From Melampsora larici-populina 98AG31 (lineage: Eukaryota > Basidiomycota > Pucciniomycetes > Pucciniales > Melampsoraceae), in the NCBI RefSeq assembly GCF_000204055.1, contig NW_006768800.1, positions 124,001-188,000 of the forward strand: a DNA stretch of 64,000 nucleotides, given 5' to 3'. A model generated the notes under the pieces. It made no database searches. It was not told the DNA's origin and saw only the letters and a list, made by a program, of their open reading frames with translations. This document shows, piece after piece, positions 35,271-45,428 of the stretch (position 1 is its first letter; the number at the start of each line of letters is the position of its first letter). The position numbers and the translations under genes are program-made.

Positions 35271-37562
35271 TTGTGAAGTTAAGGTTTTTGGTGTTACATG
35301 TTGACTTGTGACTGTAAATTCGAGATTCACACCAATTTCTTATTTGCCTTATAACTTTTTTCATAAACCTCTGTTACTAATGATTTAAGGATTGTACATT
35401 ATGTAATCCACTCTTCTGCGGTGAATGAGCTATCTACCAACTTAATCTGACGTCATTTGACATATGTAATAAGCTGAAAACCTTCATTTTTGACGAAATT
35501 CACCCATTCTCTTCACTTTTCACAGCTACTACTCCCTTTTTCTTGCTCATGTAATATGACATCATCTTCTATAACCTTAAAAATCCCGGAAAATCCTCTT
35601 GGCAACCTTAATTTCCACTACTACCACCATTACATATGCAAACTACACGCATAACCCTTGTTTACCAACTTCAAAAAAGTACCTTTCTCCTAATAACTTC
35701 TGTTTTTCCTTATCAACCTTGAAGATTAAAATTGTTACTGTATAATAAACTGTTGTTCTTTCATATTCTAACCTTTAAAAACCCATAACTTAATTATAAA
35801 TATGCTAAAAACCATTTTCCAACCTTTACACCTACATTTTCGAATTTTTCTTATCTTTTCTTTTTCTCTCTTTTTGTAATAACTTTGTAAGTAAAATATG
35901 TTGATCTTAAGAATAATTTTGAAATGAGATGACATAATATTGAGCCAATAAGTATACATAAGCCTCTAAGAGCTTCAATTGATCTGAAATCTTGAATTTC
36001 AAATTTCCTGCTACACTGAAGTTTTCTAATAACTTGGTAAAGTGAAGATGATTTTTTTTGCTTGATATCATAAATAGATCACCACACCGTTTGGGTTCAA
36101 GGGAGCCTAATGAGATAGTGTCTTCATAATCAGACATGATAAGACAATAAACTGAAAGTGTATAATTGTTGTAGAGATAAAGGATGTGCGATTTGTCTGA
36201 TATTAAGGATGATTGGTCTAATTTGTGGATTTGTAGAATAGATAGAGCAGAAGGAGACTGGAAGAATTGATATCATACAATTGTTGAGCTGCGGATCAAT
36301 CAAATTGCGGGAATTTGTAGAACAGACAGAGTAGAATGAGGCCGGATAAATTGTGGTTGAACAATTGATGTGGAGCTGTTGAGGAGAACTTCAAAGGCAA
36401 GCCTTGGATGTCAACAAAACCAGTTGACTTCAATCCATTGGGGCTATGAGTCACTGAACACAGGATGGTAAGTGAGATGATTGTATATTTAGTTAGCAAG
36501 ATGTCATTTCAAGTTGTTGTGATGATGATGAGAGAGAGTTGATATTACATGAAGGACGAGGTGAGGAGAGGTGGCCTGGCTTTTGTGATATCTGGGAGGG
36601 AGAGTGCATTGAAGATATCAAGGGTGATTGTCATGGTTGAGCTGTTTGTTCTCCATGATGAACAAACACCTCTGCGGTGGGAGCGTGGGTAGAAGATAAG
36701 GATGCGGAAAAGTTGGTTTGGTGCGGTTTGGTGCTGCTGTATTGTAGGTTTGGTGAAGATAGCTAATCAGACGTGTCGTGGATGGTTTGGCGCAAATCTC
36801 AACTTTGATGGTGGTATTTTCAAAAAATGCATGCTGGCACATCACATCCAACTTGGAGTGTACCGTGTTTCAGGGGTAAAATTAGAATTTGGGGACCCAT
36901 ACAGAGTTTTGCCCTGTGGATATTTAACACTTGTCATGGTGTATATAAGTTACAGGGCAAAAGTCTAACTTTGATGTGGGATTTCAAAACTTTACACTCC
37001 ATCATTTACACTGTAAGTTTTTGCACTCCAGGATTTGGGGCAAATCATGTGGAAAATTACATTTGACCCTGTTGTATGCAGATTTTTACACTCGACTCCT
37101 TTTACACTCCATATTGAGTGCAAATGGTTAATAAAATTCTATTGACCTGTATCTTAATTGGAGAGTCACCTACAAGTCTGAAATCTTTATCAATTATCAC
37201 AAAACTTGCTTTAGCCTTGGAACTGACTACTTGGATGTTATGAACGTGATTTGACATACTTTTAGGATCATTGAAACCTTTGTTGAGTTGAGGCAAATCA
37301 TGGTGAAATGTTGATGAGCTTGTTCAACTTGGATTTGGTTCATGTAAGTTAAGAGTTTGCGTAGGAATGAGCACAAGGTGGGTGTCTAGTAGAGAGTAAA
37401 ACAACTTACATATCAAATGAATGAGTCATAAGCTTGCACAATTGGAATCACTCTTGGTTGCCTGTGTTATGTACTTCATTACCACTACCATGGCCAATGG
37501 TGTTGAATTTTTTTATGAACATTATCTGATCTTCTGTTTGGATTAGTATTTTTAACTGACAT
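35271..37562. other. Gene-free AT-rich stretch
   Basis: No domain was recognised on either strand. At 36850-37125, words TTTACACTCC and GGAGTGTA recur in both directions, which hints at another decayed inverted-repeat element. Confidence 0.4.
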
Positions 37563-37726
37563 TAGCCGTGCTCAAAGTTGACCCACTTACAAAAAACCCA
37601 GTTGACCCAGTTGACTTTTTGGCTGTGAGCTGTCAACAAATGACAACTTGATACACAAAGTTACAGCCAAAATGCAACTGGGTCAACCAGGTTTTCTTGA
37701 AACCAGGTCAACTTTGAGCACGGCTA
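37563..37726. repeat. TA-flanked MITE, AGTTGACC family, copy 2
   Basis: Element 37565-37724 with ends GCCGTGCTCAAAGTTGACCC and its counterpart GGTCAACTTTGAGCACGGC, a 19-bp perfect inverted repeat. It is flanked by TA on both sides (37563-37564, 37725-37726), as for Tc1/mariner-type insertions. The whole unit is closely similar to 10516-10675. Confidence 0.85.
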
Positions 37727-37876
37727 TTGTCTCTCTTTTTTCTTCTAAAAATTGATATTGATGTGAATGGTGAATTGACAAAGCTGTTTGGTCTTGCTGG
37801 ATAACGTAATGGTTAATATTGATATGATTGTTCAGACATGATAATTAATGTTTTGATGATTATCATATTCAATTAG

Positions 37877-38042
37877 GGGATACAAAGTGAAAACTGGGAG
37901 TTTTTTCCCAGTTACCCAGTTTCCCAAATACCACCAAAAACGCAAACTGGGAAACTGGGAGAACGTGGGAAAGTTCCAAACACAGCCAAAAACGAAAACT
38001 GGGAAGCTGGGAAAAAAAATACCAGTCTTAACTTTGTATCCC
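37877..38042. repeat. MITE with AACTGGGAA inner repeats
   Basis: A 166-bp unit beginning GGGATACAAAGTGAAAACTGG and ending, reverse-complemented, GGGATACAAAGTTAAGACTGG. The inside holds repeated AACTGGGAA/TTCCCAGTT words, several able to pair. No coding sequence. Confidence 0.8.
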
Positions 38043-38261
38043 ACAAATGATATCTTAATTATTGATGAATTGATTAATTGGCGTGTACTGCTGATCTGAG
38101 AAGTTCAATTTGAAGCTGAAGTATAGTTGGTCAAGAAGTTGAATCAAGTGGCCAATCATGTATTTACTGTTGGGTGCTTGTCACATCTAGATTATGCATT
38201 TGTGCAAGTGTGTGTGAGTGGGCAATTTTGGGGTGGAACACGTGGATGTCAAAATGAATGG

Positions 38262-38530
38262 CTTGGATGTCACACTCACACCGGGTGTGAAAAAGCCACA
38301 AGGCACCCTGGAGGGGCACATGGCAAGGGCCAGGGCTTAGGCCACTCTGTGGCCCTCACACCAACCCCTTCATGGCCTTTGCACAGCATGAAATTCAGTT
38401 AAAGCCCCCCTAAATATTGTCTTAAGCAGGGAGTAGCAACCAAAAATGAGGATCTGAGGTTCTTTAAATGGAAGGCCACACCACACCCTGGGCCACAACA
38501 AAAGCGCCAGGTGTGAGTGTGACTTGGACA
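38262..38530. repeat. hAT-type MITE, copy 2
   Basis: Element 38270-38522 (253 bp) with ends TCACACTCACACC and GGTGTGAGTGTGA, related along its length to 2358-2631. The flanks CTTGGATG and CTTGGACA match at 6 of 8 positions, fitting an aged 8-bp target duplication. Confidence 0.8.
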
Positions 38531-39824
38531 TGTAAACCTGGAGATTTTTAGTAGGGTTTGGCCCTGGGAGTTTAGTGAATTTTGTCTGGGAATACAGCCT
38601 CCCTTTAACTTGAATGATAATGATCAACTTAACTTTGAAAGATTTGAAAAATTAATTGGTATTAGTTATGAATTGATTGATTCAAATTATTCACTTGTAC
38701 CTATTGAAACTGAGCTTGAATTTGATCTCAATTCAAGGTCACATGTGCCTTCCAATGAGACAGAAGGCACTTTCATATAAACCAACTAAGTGGTTAATGT
38801 TAAATAAACAGGTCTTGAATAGGCGAGTGCTGGTATTAAGATTCAATCAATTTCCTCAATTGTCCCTCAACAGTGGCTTTTCATGGCGCTTTTCCTGAAG
38901 ATATACTCAATTTGGTTCTCCTCAAATTACCCCAAATGCCTGTACAATCCAATTTAATGCAAATTATTCTTACTTTGATAAAGCTTCTCTGATTTTTGTC
39001 TCTATCTCACAAGGACACAAGTATATAAGTCCATGTCAACTGGCAGTGCCCTTGTCCTCCCCTGCTTCACTACCATTATTTAGATATTTACAAATTTCAG
39101 CTCCTGTTGCTATTACACCGGTGATCCTACTGAATTTATTCTAGGCCGTTCCTATTTGCAGCCCACAAAAAATTCATGTAGGTGCTGCCCAAATTATGCT
39201 TACATGGGTGTTTCCTACCAAAAAGCGCCTACAATCAAAATTTGGGATGTAGGCGTAATTTTTCAACACCTAAAGTTGAGGGTCATGTTGCATAGGATTG
39301 ATGCACTGCCAGCATAAATGCCTAGGGTTGAGAAATCCAAGGCATTATCGGAGGCAAATCCTCGGACAGACCTTGTCCAAGGTTTTTGCCCTGAGAATTA
39401 CCTCAGATCAAAACCTTGGGAAGCTTCTGTCCAAGGTTTTGCATCCAAGGATACCTCGGATTTTGTCATCCAAGGTAAATATGTTGGCGGTGATGCTGAG
39501 TAGGTTGAATGAGTCTCAGAATTAATTTGAACAAGAAAAAACTTCAACTTCCAATGTTGGAAGAAAGGACTTTGTGCGTGCCCTTGTCAGGGTCCCGCAA
39601 AGTAGTCGGTTTTGAGTGCGGGGTGCCTCTTGAGAGGCAGCATTTGATTGGTTTGGTGTAGGGCTTGGGTGCGGGGGGGTCTTTGTTTATTGGTTTGGGG
39701 TGCGGGTAGGACATTACCCGTGTTTTTGGGGGTTGGGGCTCAGGCTGAAACTGTTTGAATCAAAGACTTGTGACCTCAAAATTCTGTCAATCACACATTG
39801 TACTTACAACTGTTGAGTCATGAC
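38531..39824. other. Gene-free stretch with repeat fragments
   Basis: Positions 39300-39510 hold the repeat shared with 11143-11240 and 61690-61870; part of it (about 39325-39360) also resembles the LINE coding sequence at 59820-59850. A G-rich tract lies at 39600-39740. No gene recognised. Confidence 0.45.
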
Positions 39825-39951
39825 TGGTAGACTAGGGCTGTGACCCGGACCCGTACCCCTGGCCGGCTGTACCCGATGATATTCACAAAGCTGACAGTCT
39901 GTGTCCTGTCACACTGAGGTTTAGCCACAAAATCCCTGCGGGCACACAGGC

Positions 39952-42900
39952 AGTGCTTGCAAGGCTGCCACAGATACGGTACCGGTATCGTATCGGCGAT
40001 ACCAGCACCGTAATCGGTGGCTTGATACCATCAAATCCGATTTCAGGTATCGTATACGGTTCCGGGTACGATACCCAGAACCGTATCGCATAAACCGATA
40101 CCTATGGAATGCCATGGTAGGTACCGTACCTCATGTTTCAAAGCGATACGGTACGATACCGGTATCGTCAGATTTACTAACGATACGGTACGGTATCGTA
40201 CCTTAGAGGAAGGCGCCGGCTACGGTGCCGTACCATACCTCAGGTACGGTTAATAGTAGCCATATTTTCAACAAAAGTAATTTCAAAGATGGGAACGGGA
40301 TGAGAATTAGGGTAGTAGGGAAAAGACAAAGAAACAGAGAGTAAAAAATAAATGACATGATCCTTCCAATACAATTTCATCCCCTCCTTTGACGTTGAGC
40401 TTGGTCCTTTGCAATACAATCTGCCATTACCTCTTTGGCCATACTAAATTTCCCCTTCATCTTGACTCCTTGTACAGACCACAAGAGCCCCCCAACTGAG
40501 CGCTCAATCGTTTGTGGCTTGAGGGCCATTCAATCCTGCAAGCACACATCGGCCGAAGAAGAGAACGATCGCTCCACCGGACAGGCGGTGGCACTGATAG
40601 CCAAGAAGTCGCGTGCAAGTGAGCTTAAATGGGATATTTCCCCACGTTTAACTGCACAGCAAAATAAACAATACATCAAAAAACAAATTGTGAAAAGGAA
40701 AGAAGGGAGGAAGAGGACATACCCTCCACCATTCCAAAGCCAGATGAGGATTCTCAGCCACCTCAGGCGCAGGATCCTCGGCCATCTCCAAATAGGACCT
40801 AAGTTCATTGGCTGTATTTCGACGATTATGTTCTTTGTGCTTGCGAAATTCCTCATCGTCTTCTCCTAACTTCTTGCTTTGACCTACTGTGTTGCTTATG
40901 GCAGTTGCGTGAAGTGTTCCAAGATCGTCCTTTTCGGTTTTGCGTTTGGAGTATGCAGTTTCAATCAATTCTTTTGCCAAAGTGGCCTCGGAGGAAGAAG
41001 CTCCAAATGCAAAATCGAAATAATCCAGACGTAAACTTGGATGAAGTATGGTCGCAAGAATGATGGTGTGAGAATTCAAGGCTTCCTTGAGATACGTTTT
41101 CACTCGCACCAACATGGCATGGTACATGGGGAAAAGTGGTTCGGCTCGAGATCGAGTTGCGTTGATTTTCTTCTGAAGCATCTTCTGAAGTCTCACGTAC
41201 TCTTGTAGGATGAGCAAGGCTGTGGGTCTGTCTTGTTCGAAAAACTTTGTCAAGTTTTCGAACTCCTATCAAAGATAATGATACAAAGATAATGATAGTG
41301 TGAGTGAAATGAAGTTAGAATGATGGAAGAAAGGATAGTCGGACTTACCTGAAGAACCTCCATCAGGTCCCTTACTTGGCGCCATTCGTCAGGAGATATC
41401 ATGACTTTATTGAATATTCCACGAGGTCGATTGATGTCGGGAGCTAGAACAGTCTCGGCAGCTGCTCGACTAGCGTGACCTCGACGTGGGGCTTCCATCT
41501 GATCATCTTTCAAGATGCGATCAATGACCTAGGAAAACAAGTGATTGAGATCAGATTAAGACTTGTGAATGGAAGGCATAATATGAATACCATTTTGTAC
41601 TTACCTCTCGAGCATTGTATAGCCGACTCCAGCACTGAAGCTTGATGTTCCATCGAATACCATACCCAGGAATGGGTCTCGGGAGGCTTTCAGATAGCAC
41701 AGCTTTACTGACCGCGTCAAAAAGCATGCACATCACGGCGGAGCCTCCTATCTTACGTCCTACAAGATCCAGCTGGCAAACCGTCCAAGAACACGTGTCA
41801 GGCTTCATTCATTCAATAAGAAGAAACAGAAAATTTACAACTTACTTTGGTTGTGAGTAAGTGCACCGCATTGGCTGCAGTTCGATCTGTAGCAGCTACT
41901 TCCTCTTCTTCATGCGGACCATCAATCAAATCGTACCATCCAGAGGTTGGTTCAGGAGCACTTGGGTCAAGATCATCTACTTCGCCATCCGAGTCAGAAT
42001 CCGCATCGATAGCCTCGCCCTCACCACTCTCATCTTCCTCAACAACAGTTTGCAATGTATTGGTGGGAACCGGGAAATCACCTAGCATGGTAGATTTTAC
42101 GAGAGGAGGAGGTGGTGCATGTATGCCGAGCGCTTGGAGTCCTGCGTTAACAATGAGCGCAAGCTTGTGGCACACACATCAAACCCTTTCGGTTTTGTGA
42201 TCCCATTGGAACTTCTCGTTCCTATCCTGAGCGTACTTACTCAGCCTCACCTGCATGGCTTCAGCCAGGGTGTTGTTATTGCTGCCTGAGTCGTGCGTAT
42301 GGGCTAACATGTGGTTATCAGAAATAAGGTCAGTGACAAGAAACCTTAGACAAACAAGGAAAAAGTAAGAAATGAGAAGACTTATCTTGGTATGTAAACC
42401 ATGCTTGGTCAAAAGATTGATCAGTGGCTTGGCGAGCCATTTGCCCTTATGATGCCATGCAATCAGTTTGAGGGCGAAATGGCGAGTTACAAAAGTCCAG
42501 TCGGACCGTATGTAAGTGACGCTGGCGCCTATAAAGCCGTACCGATTGCCCTTGGTGGTCCAGGCGTCGTAGATGAGACCAAAGCAGCTGGTGAGGGACT
42601 AACATAAAGATAAACAAGTCGATTTCAATCATGGAAGCAAATATTAAAAGAGTCAGTGGTGAACGTTAAATAATGAAAGAATATATTTGTGATTAGAGCT
42701 CACCTTGAGTTCTCCAATGACTGTTTCTCGTAATTCAAGGTAAGCTTCATGTGCAAACCGTGCAACCCATGTTCTTCCAAAGACTTGAGCATTTGGATTA
42801 GCATATCGAAAACACGCTCTGAGATAAGGATCCTCCACGCGGAGCCAAGGTTGTGCCGATCTGATGACCCACATGCCTAGCATTTGATTGAGTGTTCGGT

Positions 42901-44505
42901 TGTCGAACTTCGTCACCTTCTGAGCAAAGGCTGTGATGGAGGTCTGTCCATTGACAGTCGAAGCTTTGGCTTTCTCGGAACGCTGCTCCATGATTGTAAT
43001 AGGTAAGATACAGCCTTGATCAATAGCCTCCTGCCTCTTCTTACACCCGGGCTTTCCAGACTTGCCACCTTGCTTCGATCCATCTCGATGGGTCCACAGG
43101 TTCGAAGTAGAACCTTGAAAAGCCGAAACTTCCGCTTCACAGTATTTACACACTAAGTAAGAGCATTCGCCTGGTGCCTATGATTCATAAAAGTGATACA
43201 GAAAGTTTGATTAAAAGATGAAATAGTGGAATGAAGAAGGCAGTTAGGACAATTTGTTTTTTAAAAAAACACTTACGTCATTCTTCCCGTGGACTTTATC
43301 CGGATGGTAATAGTCACTGAGGGGATCAAATTTGGGTCCCTTGGGCTTGGACTTGGATTTAGAAGGCTTTTTAGCCACCTTGCTGTTCTCATCGTCTGAG
43401 TCTTGAACCAAGTCGACTTGGAGACGTAATTGAGTGGCCGAAGTTGCAGTAGAGGTCTGTTGATTAGTTGAAGGACCAGAGTCTTGATTGTTTGCTATAG
43501 ATCGTTTAGAAACAGATGATTGTGACCGAGATGGAGCTTTGCGTTTTCCCTGAGCACGCGAAGTTGAGCTAGAAGGATTTAAATTGGAAGGTGCTGATGG
43601 TTCTTTGCAAGAGTTTTTCAATGAACGTGAAATGGAGGATCGGTCAGATTGATCTTCTTCTTCATAGGATTCATTGTCAGTCCGTTTGCGCTTGGATGAG
43701 CTTAAAGGGATTGGAGTGAAAGAATCTATGTCTGTCTGGCGCCGCATAGAAATACGGGAGTCGGAAGGTGATGCTAGCAGGACAGATGACCGGCGTGAAG
43801 GGGATGGTTGTGTACTGCGACGAGACGGTGGATCACCTATGGTAGAGGATGACATCTTTGAAAAAGCGGTGAACGTATATCTAGAAAGTCGACTGAGAAA
43901 AGTTGGGAAGGGAAAATTTAACAAAAATAATCAATAAAGGAAACACAAAAGATAGAGAACAGAGTAGAACAATGTGGGACAAACGGATGGGGACATACCT
44001 GCTGAGATTATATAACCTCCTGGCCACACTCAAGTGTTCCCATCGCAATGTTTCTAGAAGTGGCATTTTGACGTTGTATCTGGTCCAATCTAAGTCGCTT
44101 TGAGTGTGAATGATCCAACGCAGGTTGAATTAGCACAAATTGAGGTAAGAAAGTATGTATGATTGTGATACTGACCAAAGCGTCTGTGAGGTTGTGGGCC
44201 AAAGGGTTATCCCTTGCTTGAAGGGTAGCCAACGCTTTGGCCCCACGGTACCGTACTCGTTTGAAGGATACAGTTCCAATACCGTATCCTCTCCTGGGTA
44301 CTGAAAAGCTGGTGTATCCGGTATTGTACCGCGGGGCAGTTACGATACCAAATACCGTACCGGGATTCGCGATACCACCCACCATCGTCCTTGGTATCGT
44401 AGTCGTGGCTCGGTTACAATAACCAAGCTACGGTACCTGACTCGCCGGATACGGTGCCGTACAATACCGGTACTGGTATCGTATCTGTGGCAGCCTTGGT
44501 GCTTG
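39952..44505. mobile_element. Near full-length hAT transposon, 4.5 kb
   Basis: Ends CAAGGCTGCCACAGATACG at 39960 and the complement of AAGGCTGCCACAGATAC ending at 44497-44498. Flanks are AGTGCTTG (39952-39959) and GGTGCTTG (44498-44505), a 7-8 bp duplication. Subterminal zones (39975-40260, 44245-44490) are packed with GGTACCG, GGTATCG and CGATACC words in both directions, likely transposase binding sites. The single gene inside is a BED-finger hAT transposase on the minus strand. Confidence 0.9.
40377..43855 (-). pseudogene. hAT transposase with BED zinc finger, two in-frame TGA and a frameshift
   Basis: The start was taken as ATG at 43855 (an upstream ATG at 43924 is possible). First exons: 43855-43277, 43177-42704, then from 42598. 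Residues 1-190 are Ser/Lys-rich; the BED finger follows as CKYCEAEVSAFQGSTSNLW with H further on. The core has the expected SLTSCFGLIYDAWTTKGNRYG, LINLLTKHGLHTKI, HTHDSGSNNNT, VCHKLALIVNAGLQALG, a long acidic stretch, SHTIILATILHPSLRLDYFDF and HLALEWW; the dimerisation end has LARDFLAISATACPVERSFS. Lesions: TGA at 42179-42181, before CVCHKLAL; a shift after LNVGKYP near 40630; and TGA at 40530-40532 inside the dimerisation domain, after ADVCLQD. Reading resumes as MALKPQTIERSVGGLLW and would stop at 40377. Confidence 0.87.
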
Positions 44506-45031
44506 TCACACTGGGGGCGCGGCCTTTTGTTAAAAGGCGCGCCTACGCGCCTTTTCTTGGATCAAAACCGCGCCGGGCGTGTTTTTTAAGCAAAAATTGA
44601 GCCAAACTCAAGAAAGGCTTGTCTTTTGAAAAATTTAGATCGTAAAATACTTTAATAAACAAAAGAGTGAGATGATGGAAGAGATCCAACTAGTGAAAAT
44701 TGACATCTTTGGGGTTCCAAGCTCCAGGTGCACTGTGTGTCTTCTGAGCTTTTGGCATATTGTTGACCGGATAAAAAGATGAACTGGCTGTTGAATATGA
44801 ATCCGTATAAATATACATGAATTCAGAATGATCCTCAAACCTGGGGGCATACCTGATGGTAGAATCAATCCTAACAGAGCCCCCCTCGCCATGTTTGTTA
44901 GGTTTGGATACCCATACCCAATTTGGGCGCGCTGACCAATTTTTTGAGTTTTTTGGGCGCGCCTTGCGCCTGGCCGCAAGGCGCGTTGTTTGGCGTGTTT
45001 TTTTTCTGCGCCCCCCAGTGTGAAGTGCTTG
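44498..45031. mobile_element. Small hAT-like element abutting the 4.5 kb hAT
   Basis: Element 44506-45023 (518 bp): it begins TCACACTGGGGGCGC and ends with the complement of TTCACACTGGGGGGCGC. Flanks GGTGCTTG (44498-44505) and AGTGCTTG (45024-45031) match at 7 of 8 positions. The ends are rich in GGCGCG/CGCGCC. The interior is AT-rich, with no recognised reading frame. It shares its left target copy with the neighbouring hAT. Confidence 0.75.
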
Positions 45032-45428
45032 ATAAAAAAACAAGATACTCATTTTTCTTTAACAATATAGGTCATTATGGATCTTCTTGATGTGCAAGTA
45101 GGCTCATATAGGCTCCAAATAAGTAAATCATTGGATTTTACCACATTTTTAGCACTGAATGTGTGCCCTGGTTGGCCCTGTGTGATTCTTGAAGACTCTG
45201 GGGTCAAGCCAGGGCCGGACTTTGCCCCGCGGCCGGCCCTGAACTTTTAGGGTCGGGTCACAGCCCTATGGTAGACCAAAAACCCAATGCCAAGTGAGTT
45301 GTGACAGGGCGGGATGGAGATCAAACTTATCAAAGTCCCTCACCAAAGGCCTGAGGCTTGAGCGAGGGACTTACCACTAAAAAGAAAAGCATGGCCTGAG
45401 AAGTAGCCTGTATTGGCTTGAAAAGCTC

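Larger units (their letters stand above)
39825..45276. mobile_element. Outer hAT-like element split by later insertions
   Basis: Ends TAGGGCTGTGACCCG at 39833 and its exact complement ending at 45268, flanked by a perfect 8-bp duplication TGGTAGAC (39825-39832, 45269-45276). Its own sequence is only about 39833-39951 and 45032-45268, roughly 360 bp, so it began as a short non-autonomous element. All the rest comes from two insertions placed side by side at AGTGCTTG. Confidence 0.87.

Noticed and set aside
40530..40532. TGA recoded as an amino acid (stop read-through or selenocysteine)
   Set aside because: TGA is the normal stop of several host genes here, the affected genes also carry frameshifts or catalytic losses, and loss of CGA is simpler.
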